Shown: positions 1-10,042 of the stretch, piece by piece
How positions within the stretch are numbered: the first letter of the stretch is position 1
Layout of the letters: every line of letters begins with the position of its first letter
The notes under the pieces: model-generated
Seen by the model: the letters and a program-made list of their open reading frames with translations, nothing else
What the model was told of the DNA's origin: nothing
The model's database searches: none
Assembly (NCBI GenBank): GCA_017302295.1
Contig: JAFLDS010000002.1
Location: 310,001 to 374,000, forward strand
Direction of reading: 5' to 3'
Length of the DNA stretch: 64,000 nt
From: Thauera sp.
GTDB lineage: Bacteria; Pseudomonadota; Gammaproteobacteria; Burkholderiales; Rhodocyclaceae
Translations under genes and position numbers: made by a program

Positions 1-1326
1 GAGGAACTGCCCCGGATAAGCCTCGCCGCTGCCGATCTCGACGCCTTTCAGGGCGATCCGGTAGGCATTGGGCTTGAGCTCCAGGTTGTCGCGGATGTGC
101 ACGGGTGAAGAGAGGAAGCCCACTTCCTGTGCGAACTTCTTGCGCAGGCCGCGGATGCGTTTTAGCAGCTCGCCGTCCTGGCCCTTATCCACCATCGGGA
201 TCAGTCGGTAGCCGACCTCGAGACCGAGCACATCCACCGGCGCGACGTCGTTCCAGCTCGCCTCCTGCGACTCCGGCGTCGGCGAGGCCGGCTGTGCCGC
301 CTGCGGGGCGGCCGCGCTGATCGCGGCCTGCTCGGCGAGCTTCTGCCGCCGCGACCAGGCCAGCGCTCCGAGCGACAGCGCCAGCAGCAGGAAGACCAGG
401 TTGGGCATCCCCGGGATCAGGCCCAGCACGCCGATGATGCCGGCCGTCAGCATCAGCACCTGCGGGTTGGAGAAGAGCTGACCGATCACCAGCCCACCGA
501 CGTCGCCCTCGTCACCGACCCGCGACACCACCAGACCGGCCGCCACAGAGATGATCAGCGCGGGGATCTGCGCCACCAGGCCGTCACCGATCGTCAGCAG
601 CGTGTAGGTGTGCGCCGCATCGCCCACCGCCATGCTGTGCTGGATGACGCCAATGAAGAGCCCGCCGATGATGTTGATGATCAGAATCAGGATGCCCGCG
701 ACCGCGTCGCCGCGCACGAACTTCGACGCACCGTCCATGGCGCCGTAGAAGTCCGACTCCTGCGCGATCTCCTTGCGGCGGCGCTTGGCCTCCTTCTCGT
801 CGATGAGGCCGGCGTTGAGGTCGGCGTCGATCGCCATCTGCTTGCCGGGCATCGCATCCAAGGTGAAGCGCGCGCTCACCTCGGCGATGCGGCCGGCGCC
901 CTTGGTGATGACCACGAAGTTGATGATGGTGAGGATGATGAACACCACCAGGCCCACCGCCGTATTGCCGCCGACGAGGAAATTGCCGAAGGCCTCGATC
1001 ACCTTGCCCGCCGCGTCCGGCCCGCTGTGGCCATGCATCAGCACGATGCGGGTCGATGCCACGTTCAGAGACAGGCGCAGCAGCGTCGTCACCAGCAGCA
1101 CGGTGGGGAACACCGAGAAATCCAGCGGCCGCGTCGAATACATCGCTACCAGCATCACCATCACCGAGATCGCGATGTTGAAGGTGAAGAACACGTCGAG
1201 CAGGAAGACCGGCAAGGGCAGCACCATCATCGACAGGATCATGACGATGAGCAGCGGCGCCGCCAGCGGGCGCAGGTTCTGCGGCGCCAGCAGCTGGCGC
1301 AGGTTCAGGGTGTCGTTGATGGCCAT
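1..1326 (-). CDS. flhA: Flagellar biosynthesis protein FlhA, N-terminal 442 residues (cut by window edge)
   Basis: FlhA is the large inner-membrane component of the flagellar type III export gate. The visible part holds the multi-helix membrane domain and the linker into the cytoplasmic domain. The FHIPEP family signature is intact: RIAEVSARFTLDAMPGKQMA followed by ID. The reading frame is open to base 1, so roughly 250 C-terminal residues of a normal ~690-residue FlhA lie outside the window. The ATG start at 1326 begins MAINDTLN and has a GAGG-like stretch upstream. flhB lies just upstream in the same orientation (59-base gap), the usual flhB-flhA order. Identification is secure; only the C-terminus is unseen. 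Confidence 0.96.
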   Translation of the reverse strand, partial: MAINDTLNLRQLLAPQNLRPLAAPLLIVMILSMMVLPLPVFLLDVFFTFNIAISVMVMLVAMYSTRPLDFSVFPTVLLVTTLLRLSLNVASTRIVLMHGHSGPDAAGKVIEAFGNFLVGGNTAVGLVVFIILTIINFVVITKGAGRIAEVSARFTLDAMPGKQMAIDADLNAGLIDEKEAKRRRKEIAQESDFYGAMDGASKFVRGDAVAGILILIINIIGGLFIGVIQHSMAVGDAAHTYTLLTIGDGLVAQIPALIISVAAGLVVSRVGDEGDVGGLVIGQLFSNPQVLMLTAGIIGVLGLIPGMPNLVFLLLALSLGALAWSRRQKLAEQAAISAAAPQAAQPASPTPESQEASWNDVAPVDVLGLEVGYRLIPMVDKGQDGELLKRIRGLRKKFAQEVGFLSSPVHIRDNLELKPNAYRIALKGVEIGSGEAYPGQFL

Positions 1327-1385
1327 CGCCTCAGGCCTCGGTGCGGAAAGTGTTCATGTTGTGCAAGTGTCTGTCCGCCGCAGGC

Positions 1386-2528
1386 TCACCCCTGCGGCGC
1401 TCCGGGATCCATGCCTTCAGGCACCGGCAGATGGGTGGGCACCTGGGGCGGCAGGCCGCCGCCGCTCAGCCAGGCATCGAGTTGGTAGACGTAGGCCATG
1501 ACTTCGGCCACCGCGGTGTAAAGTGCGGCGGGAATGGACTGTTCGAGTTCGCAATGCGCATACAGCGCACGCGCCAGCGGCGGCGCCTCGAGCAGGGGCA
1601 CGTCGCTCTCCCGGGCGATTTCGCGAATCTTCAGCGCCGTCTCGCCCCGCCCCTTGGCGACGACGACGGGCGCGCCCATCCTGTCGGCGTCGTACTTCAG
1701 CGCCACCGAAAAGTGCGTCGGGTTCGTCACCACCACGTCGGCCTTGGGCACCTGCGCCATCATGCGGCGGCGGGCCATCTCGCGCTGCATCGCGCGGATG
1801 CGGCCCTTGATCTGCGGGTCGCCCTCCTGCTCCTTGCTCTCGCGCTTGACCTCTTCCTTGGTCATGCGCAGCTTGCTGTGGTACTGCCATAGCTGAAAAG
1901 GCACGTCCATCAGCGCCAGCAGCCCGAGACTCGAGACGATCAGCAACGCAGCGAAGGCGATGGTGTCGGAAAAGTCGGCCATGCCCACCTCGAGCGGCTC
2001 GACCATGAGGTCAAAGAGGTGGTCCATGTTGGCCCACAGCACCGCGGCCGCCACACCGCCCACCAGCAGGGACTTGAGGATGGCCTTGACCATCTCGGCC
2101 AGACCATGGATGGAGAACATGCGCGCGATGCCCTGGATCGGGTTCATGCGGCCGAAGTTCAGGCCCAGGGCCTTCGGTGCGAACACCAAGCCGCCGAGCA
2201 GGACGGGCGCGGCGACAGCCGCGATCAGCAGCGCGACGAAAACCGGCGTGAGCATGAACAGCGCGCTACCGAGTTGATTTCGCAGCGCATCGAGCATCAG
2301 GACGTGGTCGAAGGCCACTGCCCGTTCGAAAGTGAAACCGTTGCGCACCAGCGTCAGCATGTGCTCGGCCAGCCAGTCGCTCAGCATCCACAGCGACACC
2401 ACGCCGGTCATGGTGACGAGAAAGGTCGACAACTCCCGCGACTGCGGGACCTGACCTTCCTCGCGCGCCTGCTCGAGCCTTCGGCTTGATGGCGGTTCTG
2501 TCTTCTCGAGATCGCTGTCTTCGGCCAC
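1386..2528 (-). CDS. flhB: Flagellar export switch protein FlhB
   Basis: FlhB is the autocleaving substrate-specificity switch of the flagellar type III export apparatus. The 380-residue protein has a charged N-terminus, four predicted membrane segments in roughly residues 30-215, and a cytoplasmic domain with the self-cleavage motif NPTH at residues 269-272, the position known from enterobacterial FlhB. The start is GTG at 2528, with GGAG about 10 bases upstream; the next in-frame ATG lies inside the conserved first helix region. It precedes flhA in one transcription unit. Confidence 0.97.
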   Translation of the reverse strand: MAEDSDLEKTEPPSSRRLEQAREEGQVPQSRELSTFLVTMTGVVSLWMLSDWLAEHMLTLVRNGFTFERAVAFDHVLMLDALRNQLGSALFMLTPVFVALLIAAVAAPVLLGGLVFAPKALGLNFGRMNPIQGIARMFSIHGLAEMVKAILKSLLVGGVAAAVLWANMDHLFDLMVEPLEVGMADFSDTIAFAALLIVSSLGLLALMDVPFQLWQYHSKLRMTKEEVKRESKEQEGDPQIKGRIRAMQREMARRRMMAQVPKADVVVTNPTHFSVALKYDADRMGAPVVVAKGRGETALKIREIARESDVPLLEAPPLARALYAHCELEQSIPAALYTAVAEVMAYVYQLDAWLSGGGLPPQVPTHLPVPEGMDPGAPQG

Positions 2529-2682
2529 GGCCGGCTCCGATGGGCGCTCGCAACCTGCCGAGGAATGCAGGCGCGAAACGACATGGAGCCATTATGGACA
2601 TGGGCCGGCAAGGACCAGCGCGCGATAAGACCCCGGAAATCGGCGCTATTTCATGCTTGCGGCGTCCACGCGCGAGGTCGGT

Positions 2683-3135
2683 TCAGCGCGCCGCCGGCAG
2701 CCGGTCGATGCCGCGGATCGTGTCGCCTGCCTTGATGCCACGCTCGCGGAACCAGCCGATGTTCATCTCCAGCGCGTAGCGCGCCGGTGCGCGCGCGCAA
2801 TGATTGTCCTCGGTCTGCGGCTGCATGTCCTCGACGTTGATCACCCGGCCCCTCTCATCGATGAAGGCGACCGACAGGGGCAGGAAGGTGTTCTTCATCC
2901 ACATGCAATGCGTCGCCCCCTCAGGGAAGACGAACACCATGCCGCGCTGCAGAGGCATGGTCCTGCGGTTCATGAGCCCGATCTGGCGCGTCTGGAAGGT
3001 ATGGGCCACCTCGGCCTCGATGCGGTACATGCCGACGCCCAGCTCCGCCAGCGGCAACTCGGCCTGCACGCGGCCCGCCCCGACGATCGCCACAACTGCC
3101 GCGACCCACCGCCCCCAATGCGCAAGCCTGTCCAT
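2683..3135 (-). CDS. DUF192 family exported protein
   Basis: A 150-residue protein with a short hydrophobic N-terminal signal (about residues 8-25, cleavage plausible after RVQA). The mature part matches the DUF192 family: the segment ARTFQTRQIGLM-like core (here HTFQTRQIGLMNRRTM), the MWMKNTFLPLSVAFID strand and the ending GDTIRGID are typical. Members are small periplasmic or secreted beta-barrel proteins of unknown biochemical role. It is followed by a 154-base gap and then flhB on the same strand; co-transcription with flhBA is possible but not shown. No strong ribosome binding site precedes the ATG. Confidence 0.85.
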   Translation of the reverse strand: MDRLAHWGRWVAAVVAIVGAGRVQAELPLAELGVGMYRIEAEVAHTFQTRQIGLMNRRTMPLQRGMVFVFPEGATHCMWMKNTFLPLSVAFIDERGRVINVEDMQPQTEDNHCARAPARYALEMNIGWFRERGIKAGDTIRGIDRLPAAR

Positions 3136-3177
3136 GCCCTGTTTCCCGAAAGTCGATATCGAAAGGTCCGCCGGATT

Positions 3178-3798
3178 CTAACGTGTCCGCCTCTGCGGGC
3201 GGCGCGGCGCAGGCTGCGGCTTGGCAAGGTCACGCCGCCCGGTCGGCATGTCGGCGGGGAGTTCGACTTCCCGCCACTCTCCCGGCGCCAACCCGGAGAG
3301 CGACCAAGGACCGATCGCCACCCTCAGCAGGCGCAGCGTCGGAAGGCCGACCTTGGCCGTCATGCGCCGGACCTGCCGGTTCTTGCCTTCGCGCAGCACG
3401 ATCTCGAGCCAACTCGTCGGCACCGACTTGCGAAAGCGCACCGGCGGATTTCGCGGCCACAGCCAGTCGGGCTCCGTCGCGCGGCGGACCTCGCACGGGC
3501 GCGTACGGAAATCGCCCAGGTCCACCCCGCGGCGCAACGCCGCCAGCGCCTCGTCGTCCGGCTCGCCCTCGACCTGCACCAGATAGGTCTTCGGCAGTTT
3601 GTGGCGCGGATCGGCGATGCGGTGCTGCAGGGCGCCGTCGTCGGTCAGGAGCAGCAGTCCTTCACTGTCGGTATCCAGCCGCCCCGCCGCATACACGCCG
3701 GGAATCGCGACGCAGTCCTTGAGCGTGGGCCGACCACCCTCATCGGTGAACTGGCACAGCACACCACAGGGCTTGTTGAGGAGAATGAGTCGTGCCAT
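3178..3798 (-). CDS. rluE: 23S rRNA pseudouridine synthase RluE-type
   Basis: A 206-residue RsuA/RluE-family pseudouridine synthase without an S4 domain, as expected for RluE, which modifies U2457 of 23S rRNA in E. coli. The catalytic motif is [14 protein letters not shown] with the catalytic aspartate at residue 42. The second conserved block, [21 protein letters not shown], is intact (residues about 148-168). The C-terminus ends in an arginine-rich tail. The gene stands between tRNA-Ser and the DUF192 gene on the minus strand. RluE rather than RsuA or RluB is inferred from the lack of an S4 domain and the short length. Confidence 0.88.
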   Translation of the reverse strand: MARLILLNKPCGVLCQFTDEGGRPTLKDCVAIPGVYAAGRLDTDSEGLLLLTDDGALQHRIADPRHKLPKTYLVQVEGEPDDEALAALRRGVDLGDFRTRPCEVRRATEPDWLWPRNPPVRFRKSVPTSWLEIVLREGKNRQVRRMTAKVGLPTLRLLRVAIGPWSLSGLAPGEWREVELPADMPTGRRDLAKPQPAPRRPQRRTR

Positions 3799-3841
3799 GA
3801 CCGTCCGGATGAGAGGCGTCGCCGCTCGTCAAAGCCGGAAT

Positions 3842-3866
3842 GAAAAAAGCGGCCGTGAAGCCGCTC
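3842..3866 (-). terminator. Rho-independent terminator after tRNA-Ser
   Basis: Read on the minus strand, a 6-bp GC-rich stem (AGCGGC / GCCGCT) with a 6-base loop is followed directly by a run of T residues. It lies 13 bases past the CCA end of tRNA-Ser and should end that transcript before rluE. Confidence 0.75.
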
Positions 3867-3878
3867 GATTTGCAGGGG

Positions 3879-3968
3879 TGGCGGAGGCGGTGAGATTCGA
3901 ACTCACGAGGGGCGCAAACCCCTGACGGTTTTCAAGACCGTTGCATTCAACCGCTCTGCCACGCCTCC
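3879..3968 (-). tRNA. tRNA-Ser (anticodon TGA)
   Basis: A 90-base cloverleaf on the minus strand, beginning GGAGGCGTGGCAGAGCGG and ending CGCCTCCGCCA with encoded CCA. The anticodon loop CTTGAAA gives anticodon TGA, reading UCA. The long variable arm (GGGGTTTGCGCCCC) and the T-loop GTTCGAATC are typical of a class II serine tRNA. A TATACT -10-like hexamer lies at 3980-3985. Confidence 0.97.
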
Positions 3969-4041
3969 GTAAGCCGCGCAGTATATCGCATAAGAATGCT
4001 GCGCTCGCACCCGGTGGGCGGTCACGCGACAGCAGATCCGC

Positions 4042-5058
4042 TCAGCGTGCGTCAGCCCCCTGGATGCGCATGTCGAGGCGCTCGAGCAGGTTGCGGTCGC
4101 GATTGGTCTGCGGGTTGGGCGTGGTCAGCAGACGATCGCCGTAGAACATCGAATTGGCGCCGGCCATGAAGCACAGCGCCTGCATCGCCTCGTCCATGAC
4201 CTCGCGTCCCGCCGACAGCCTCACCATGGTGCGCGGCATGGTGATGCGCGCCACGGCGATGGTGCGCACGAACTCGAACGGATCGATCGGCTCGGTGCCT
4301 GCCATCGGCGTGCCCTCGATCGGCACCAGGTTGTTGATCGGCACCGACTCCGGATAAGGCTCGAGGTTGGCCAGTTGGGCGATCAACGCCGCGCGGTGGG
4401 TGCGCGATTCGCCCATGCCGACGATGCCGCCGCTGCACACGTTGATGCCGGCGCCGCGCACGTTGTCCAGCGTATCCAGGCGATCCTGGTAGGTCCGCGT
4501 GCTGATGACCTTGCCGTAATACTCGGGCGCGGTGTCGAGGTTGTGGTTGTAGTAGTCGAGGCCCGCTTCCTTAAGGGTCTGCGCCTGGTCGGCATCGAGC
4601 ATGCCGAGCGTCATGCAGGTCTCCAGACCCATCGCCTTCACCTCGCGCACCATGGTCGACACCTTGTCCATGTCACGCTCCTTGGGCGAGCGCCACGCCG
4701 CGCCCATGCAGAAGCGCGTCGCGCCCTGCGCCTTGGCAGCCTGGGCCGCTTCCAGCACCTCGTCGAGCGGCATCAGCTTGCTCGCCTTCACTTCGGTGTC
4801 GAAATGGGCCGACTGCGAGCAGTAGCCGCAGTCCTCGGCACAACCGCCGGTCTTGATCGAAAGCAGCGTGGAAAGCTGGATCTCGTTCGGATCGAAGTGC
4901 TCGCGATGGACCTGCTGGGCGCGGAACACGAGCTCCATGAAGGGCAGCGCGAACAGCGTCTCGACGTCCTCGACGCGCCAGCGTTGCGGACGCTCCGGCG
5001 TGCTGCGCGGCGCGGAACGGCGCAGGTCGTCGGCAGAGATGGTGGCAAGAGTGCTCAT
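4042..5058 (-). CDS. bioB: Biotin synthase
   Basis: Radical-SAM enzyme inserting sulfur into dethiobiotin, the last step of biotin synthesis. The 338-residue protein has the radical SAM motif C73-AED-C77-GY-C80 and the later conserved stretch [13 protein letters not shown]. The start at 5058 is preferred because GAAGGA lies six bases before it. An in-frame ATG at 5079 overlaps the bioD stop codon as ATGA and would add seven residues. It is the last gene of bioA-bioF-bioD-bioB. Confidence 0.97.
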   Translation of the reverse strand: MSTLATISADDLRRSAPRSTPERPQRWRVEDVETLFALPFMELVFRAQQVHREHFDPNEIQLSTLLSIKTGGCAEDCGYCSQSAHFDTEVKASKLMPLDEVLEAAQAAKAQGATRFCMGAAWRSPKERDMDKVSTMVREVKAMGLETCMTLGMLDADQAQTLKEAGLDYYNHNLDTAPEYYGKVISTRTYQDRLDTLDNVRGAGINVCSGGIVGMGESRTHRAALIAQLANLEPYPESVPINNLVPIEGTPMAGTEPIDPFEFVRTIAVARITMPRTMVRLSAGREVMDEAMQALCFMAGANSMFYGDRLLTTPNPQTNRDRNLLERLDMRIQGADAR

Positions 5059-5075
5059 GCTGTGTCCTTCAGTGT

Positions 5076-5791
<716 letters not shown>

Positions 5792-5795
<4 letters not shown>

Positions 5796-7018
5796 GCGGG
5801 CGATCCCTCTGTTGCCAGTTCATCCAGCGCCGCGCACAACTGTTCGACATCCTGGTCAGTATGCGCCCCGCTCAGGGTAATGCGCAGGCGCGCGCTGTTG
5901 GCGGGCACCGTAGGCGGGCGGATGGCGGGCACCCACAGCCCGCGCGCCTCGAGCGCCGCGGCCAGCCCGACGGCGGCGGAATTGCTGCCGACGATCAAGG
6001 GCTGGATCGCCGTTGGCGAGTCGGCCAGCTGCCAGCCCAGCGCCGGGTGGCGCGCGATGATCGCCTGCAGCCGCGCACGCAGGCGCGCGACCAGATGCTG
6101 CAGGTGCGCGCGCCGGCGATCGCCCTCGCCGCTCTGGATCAGTGCCAGGCTCGCCCGCAGGGCATGCGCCAGCGCCGGCGGCGACGCCGTCGTATAGATG
6201 TAGCTGCGCGCCATCTGCACCAGCGCATCGATCACCAGCGGGTGCGCGGCGACGAAGGCGCCGCCCACCCCTGCCGCCTTGCCGAGGGTGCCCATATAGA
6301 TGAGGCGCTCGCTCGCGAGGCCGAAGTGCGCCAGTGCGCCGCGTCCCCGGTCGCCGAGCACACCGAAGCCATGTGCGTCGTCGACGATCAGCCATGCATC
6401 GTGACGCTCCGCCAGCGCCAGCAGATCGGGCAGCGGCGCGAGATCGCCGTCCATGCTGAACACCGCATCGGTGACGATCAGCTTCACCTGCGTCGTGCAT
6501 GCAGCGAGCCGCGCCTCGAGCAGGTCCACCCGGTTGTGCGGGTAACGCCACAACTTCGCCTCGGCGAGCAGACCGGCGTCGATCAGGGATGCGTGATTGA
6601 GCTTGTCGGCGAAGATCGTCGCCTGTGCGTCGCCCAGCGTCGGCAGCAGCGCGAGGTTGGCCATGTAGCCGGTGCAAAAGCTTAACGCCTCGCAGCCCGG
6701 GATGTTCGGCGCCAGAAACGCAGCGAGATCGGCCTCCAGCGCCGCATGGGCGCGGCTGTGGCCGCTCACCAGATGGGAAGCGCCGCTGCCCGCCCCCCAG
6801 CGCCGCGCCCCTTCGCCCAGGGCCTCGATGAGCGCGGGGTGGTTCGCCAGGCCAAGATAGTCGTTGCTGCAGAAGGCCAGCAGCGCGCGCTCCGCGCCGT
6901 CGTCGACGCGCGACACGCGCTGATGCGGCGCGCACGGGCTCTCCGCCGTGCGGCGGCGGCGCTGCAGAGCGGCCGCCTCGCGCTCACGCAACCGGTGGTT
7001 CAGGTGCTCGAGCAGCAT
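5792..7018 (-). CDS. bioF: 8-amino-7-oxononanoate synthase
   Basis: PLP-dependent condensation of a pimeloyl thioester with alanine, the first committed ring-building step of biotin synthesis. The chosen start (7018, [10 protein letters not shown]) gives 408 residues, normal for BioF; a longer reading from 7105 has no family support. Conserved blocks include [13 protein letters not shown], the [12 protein letters not shown] cofactor region and [16 protein letters not shown] with the PLP lysine. The start lies 35 bases inside the end of bioA and the stop overlaps bioD, so all four bio genes form one compact operon. Confidence 0.95.
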
Positions 7019-8414
7019 CGGTCCGCGGGGTTTGGGCAAGAGTGATGGAGAGCGTGCTGAGCGTGCGGGCAGCGAGCCACTGCGCCAGCTCGTCATCCAG
7101 AACATAGGGCGGCATCAGGTACACGGTGCGACCGATCGGGCGGATCAGCAGGCCCTGCTCCCGGCCGGCAAGATGAAAGCGCTCGGCGAATCGCTCGCCG
7201 ACGAAGGACTCGCGCACATCGAAGGCCCACATCATGCCACGCTGACGGATGTGCTCGATCCGCTCGTCGCCATGCAGGGGTCCAAGCGCAGCGGACATGG
7301 CCGCTGCGCGGATTCGGTTGGCAGCCAGCACGTCGTCTTCGTCAAAGCGGTCGAGCACCGCGAGCCCGGCGCGGCAGGCGAGCGCATTGCCGGTGTAGGA
7401 ATGCGAATGCAGGAAGCCGCGCGCGACGTCGTCATCGAGGAAGGCATCGAAGATCCCGCCCCGCGTCATGACCAGCGACAAAGGCAGGTAGCCGCCGCTG
7501 ATGCCCTTGGACAGGCACACGAAGTCCGGCCACAGCGCGGGCTCACCCGGTAGCGCGGCCTGCTCGAAGGCGAAGAAGCTCCCCGTGCGGCCGCAACCTA
7601 CGGCGATCTCGTCGGCGATCAGATGGACGCCGAATTCATCGCACAGGGCCCGAATGCCGCGCAGGTATTCGGGGGCGTGCATCGCCATGCCGGCGGCGCA
7701 CTGCACCAACGGCTCGAGGATGATCGCGGCGATGTGCTCGTGGCGCGCTTCGAACAGCACGCGTACGTCGGCGAGCGCGCGCGCGGCAACATCGGCTGCC
7801 GACTCGCCGGGCGCGGCCTGCCGCGCATCGGGCGACATCACCATGTGGGCTCGCATCAGCAGCGGATCGTAGGCGTCGCGAAAGACGGTGACGTCGGTGA
7901 CGGCCAGGGCGCCCAGCGTTTCGCCGTGGTAGCCGTGGCGCACGCAGACGAACTCGCGCCGGGCTTCATGGCCGCGGTTGCGCCAGAAATGAAAGCTCAT
8001 CTTCAGCGCGATCTCGACCGCCGACGCGCCGTCGCTGGCATAGAACACATGCCCCAGCACGCCGCCGGTCAGTGCGGACAGCCGTTCGGCCAGTTCCACC
8101 GCAGGCGCGTGGGTGCAGCCGGCCAGCATCACGTGCGGCAGACGGTCGAGCTGATCCTTCAGCGCCGCATTGATCCGCTCGTCGGCATGGCCAAAGAGGT
8201 TGACCCACCACGAGCTGTTCGCATCGAAGTAGCGCCGACCCTCGAAATCCTCCAGCCACGGGCCCTGCGCACGCGCGATCGGCAGCGGCGGCACTGCGGT
8301 GCGGGCGCGCTGCATCTGCGTGCAGGGATTCCACACATGGTCGAGACTACGCTGCTGCCAGGCGAGATTGGCGTGCTCCCCCGCGCTGCCCTGATGGGTT
8401 GCTGCCTGCGTCAA
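6984..8414 (-). CDS. bioA: Adenosylmethionine-8-amino-7-oxononanoate aminotransferase
   Basis: Transfers an amino group from S-adenosylmethionine to 8-amino-7-oxononanoate, giving 7,8-diaminopelargonate. The 476-residue class III aminotransferase has the early VWNPCTQM substrate-region motif, [14 protein letters not shown], and the PLP lysine in [13 protein letters not shown]. No ATG exists before the conserved VWNPCTQM block, so the start is taken as TTG at 8414; GGAGG lies four bases before it. It is the first gene of the biotin operon. Confidence 0.94.
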   Translation of the reverse strand: MTQAATHQGSAGEHANLAWQQRSLDHVWNPCTQMQRARTAVPPLPIARAQGPWLEDFEGRRYFDANSSWWVNLFGHADERINAALKDQLDRLPHVMLAGCTHAPAVELAERLSALTGGVLGHVFYASDGASAVEIALKMSFHFWRNRGHEARREFVCVRHGYHGETLGALAVTDVTVFRDAYDPLLMRAHMVMSPDARQAAPGESAADVAARALADVRVLFEARHEHIAAIILEPLVQCAAGMAMHAPEYLRGIRALCDEFGVHLIADEIAVGCGRTGSFFAFEQAALPGEPALWPDFVCLSKGISGGYLPLSLVMTRGGIFDAFLDDDVARGFLHSHSYTGNALACRAGLAVLDRFDEDDVLAANRIRAAAMSAALGPLHGDERIEHIRQRGMMWAFDVRESFVGERFAERFHLAGREQGLLIRPIGRTVYLMPPYVLDDELAQWLAARTLSTLSITLAQTPRTDAARAPEPPVA

Positions 8415-8450
8415 ACGACCTCCAACCTGATTTTGAATTAATAATTACGG

Positions 8451-8480
8451 AATCTAATCAGTCGCACTGCAGTGCGTCAA
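8451..8480 (-). promoter_or_regulatory. Candidate bioA promoter with a palindrome in its spacer
   Basis: On the minus strand TTGACG (8475-8480) and TAGATT (8451-8456) are 18 bases apart. A perfect 14-bp palindrome, CGCACTGCAGTGCG (8463-8476), fills most of the spacer and touches the -35. Further down, CTGATT and AATCAG form a spaced inverted repeat before the ribosome binding site. This layout suggests a repressor site for the biotin operon, but no known operator sequence is recognised. Confidence 0.5.
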
Positions 8481-8608
8481 CCGCCACGCGAACCCGGAAT
8501 CTCCCCATCCGCTTGCCTGCATCATCGCGAAATGACGTCCAGTTCTGCCGCCGCGCCTCCGCATGGGCGGTGCGAAATGCGCCCGGGCGCTACACCTTCG
8601 GACAAGGC

Positions 8609-9910
8609 CTACGGATGCTCGAACAGCGCGATCGATTCGACGTGCGAGGTCTGCGGGAACATGTTGGCGATGCCCGCCCCGCGGAGGACATAGCCCTTCT
8701 CATGCACGAGCACCGCCGCATCGCGCGCCAGCGTGGCCGGATTGCACGACACATAGACGATACGCGGGGGCAGTTGCCCCACGCCGAGCGCCTTGACGAC
8801 GGCCACCGCGCCCTCGCGCGGCGGATCGATCAGGAGCTTGTCGAGTCTGCCGAGCGCAGCGAGACTGTCTTCAGTCGCCTCGAACAGATTGGCGGCATGA
8901 AATTCTGTATGCGTGTCGAGCCCGTTGCGGCGCGCGTTCTGCAGCGCGCGCGCCACCAGGGCTTCGCTGCCCTCGATGCCGACCACCGTCGCCCCGCTGC
9001 GTGCGATCGGCAGGCTGAAATTGCCCAGGCCGCAGAACAGGTCGGCAATGCGTTCACCGGGCTGCGGATCGAGCAACTGCATCGAGCGCCGGATCAGCAG
9101 GCGGTTGATGTGCACATTGACCTGGGTGAAGTCCGTCGGCAGGAAGTCCATGCGCACGTTGAATTCGGGTAGGACGTAGGCGAGCCCCGGCCCATCCTTC
9201 GGATGCAGGCGGGCAGCCGACTCGGGCCCTCCCGGCTGGGCCCAGACCTGCACGCCCTCGGCCTCGGCGAACGCCGCAAGGCGAGAGACGTCCTGTGCCG
9301 TGAAGGGAAGCAGGTGGCGGAAGACCAGCACGGTGGTCTCGTCGCTGACCGCGAGCTCGATCTGCGGCAGCCGGTCCGGGATCGACAGGCCCGCGATCAG
9401 TTCGCGCAGGCGAGGCAGCATCGCCGACAGATGAGCCGGCAGTATGTCGCAGGTGCGCATGTCAACGATGTGGCTCGAGCGCCGCTCGTGAAAGCCGATG
9501 CGCACGCCCCCCTTGCTCGGCACCAGTCGCACGCTCAGGCGCGCACGGTCGCGATAGCGCCACGACGGGCCGTGAATCGCCGGGTAGATAACTTGCGGAC
9601 GCACCCCGCCGATGTGCCGCAGGGCATCCTCCAGCACCCGCTGCTTGGCCGCAGCCTGCGCCACCGGGTCGAGATGCTGCATCGAGCAACCACCGCAGGT
9701 ACCGAAATAGCCACAACGCGGCAACACTCGCTGTGCGCTCGCCTTCAGGATGCGCGTCGCCTCGGCCTGCTCGTAGCGCGGCTTGCTGCGATAGGACGCA
9801 TACTCGATCCGCTCACCGGGAAGCGCCCCGTCGATGAAGATGGCCTTGCCATCCACATGGGCGACGCCGCGACCTTCATGATCCAGGGACTCGATGACAG
9901 CGACAGGCAT
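8609..9910 (-). CDS. rlmD: 23S rRNA (uracil-1939-C5)-methyltransferase RlmD
   Basis: A 433-residue RumA-type enzyme making m5U at position 1939 of 23S rRNA. It has an N-terminal TRAM RNA-binding domain (about residues 1-60), an iron-sulfur cysteine cluster CGYFGTCGGCSMQHL (about residues 67-81), the SAM-binding motif DLFCGLGNFSLPIA and the catalytic cysteine in YVSCNPATLARD. The ATG at 9910 starts directly with the TRAM domain. It is divergent from roxA, another gene for modification of the large ribosomal subunit. TrmA is excluded by the TRAM domain and Fe-S motif. Confidence 0.95.
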   Translation of the reverse strand: MPVAVIESLDHEGRGVAHVDGKAIFIDGALPGERIEYASYRSKPRYEQAEATRILKASAQRVLPRCGYFGTCGGCSMQHLDPVAQAAAKQRVLEDALRHIGGVRPQVIYPAIHGPSWRYRDRARLSVRLVPSKGGVRIGFHERRSSHIVDMRTCDILPAHLSAMLPRLRELIAGLSIPDRLPQIELAVSDETTVLVFRHLLPFTAQDVSRLAAFAEAEGVQVWAQPGGPESAARLHPKDGPGLAYVLPEFNVRMDFLPTDFTQVNVHINRLLIRRSMQLLDPQPGERIADLFCGLGNFSLPIARSGATVVGIEGSEALVARALQNARRNGLDTHTEFHAANLFEATEDSLAALGRLDKLLIDPPREGAVAVVKALGVGQLPPRIVYVSCNPATLARDAAVLVHEKGYVLRGAGIANMFPQTSHVESIALFEHP

Positions 9911-10029
9911 TGGCAGATTCCGGCACGACAGAAAGAGCGCGCGATTCTAACGCTTGCGGAGCAGGTGAACGTCGCCGGCATCGCCCCCCGCAGCGGACGG
10001 CGTCCGTATTGCGCGGCGGAGCGGCAGCC

Positions 10030-10035
10030 TATAAT
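10030..10035 (+). promoter_or_regulatory. TATAAT -10 element close to the roxA start
   Basis: A perfect TATAAT ends only seven bases before the roxA ATG. A start of transcription at the usual distance would fall at or one to two bases before the ATG, leaving almost no leader. The -35 is weak (TTGCGC at 10009-10014, 15-base spacer). Confidence 0.5.
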
Positions 10036-10042
10036 CGCGGCC

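Noticed and set aside
610..1488. Long plus-strand open frames opposite flhA
   Set aside because: Histidine/arginine-rich, low-complexity translations antisense to a clear flhA; typical shadow frames of GC-rich DNA.
2529..2682. Sigma-28 or sigma-54 flagellar promoter before flhB
   Set aside because: A GCCGATTT-like word is present but spacing and -35 do not fit; no TGGCAC-N5-TTGC site seen.
9203..10042. Extension of the roxA frame by 280 codons upstream
   Set aside because: This part is antisense to rlmD, lacks family similarity and lies upstream of the TATAAT element; the family N-terminus starts at 10043.
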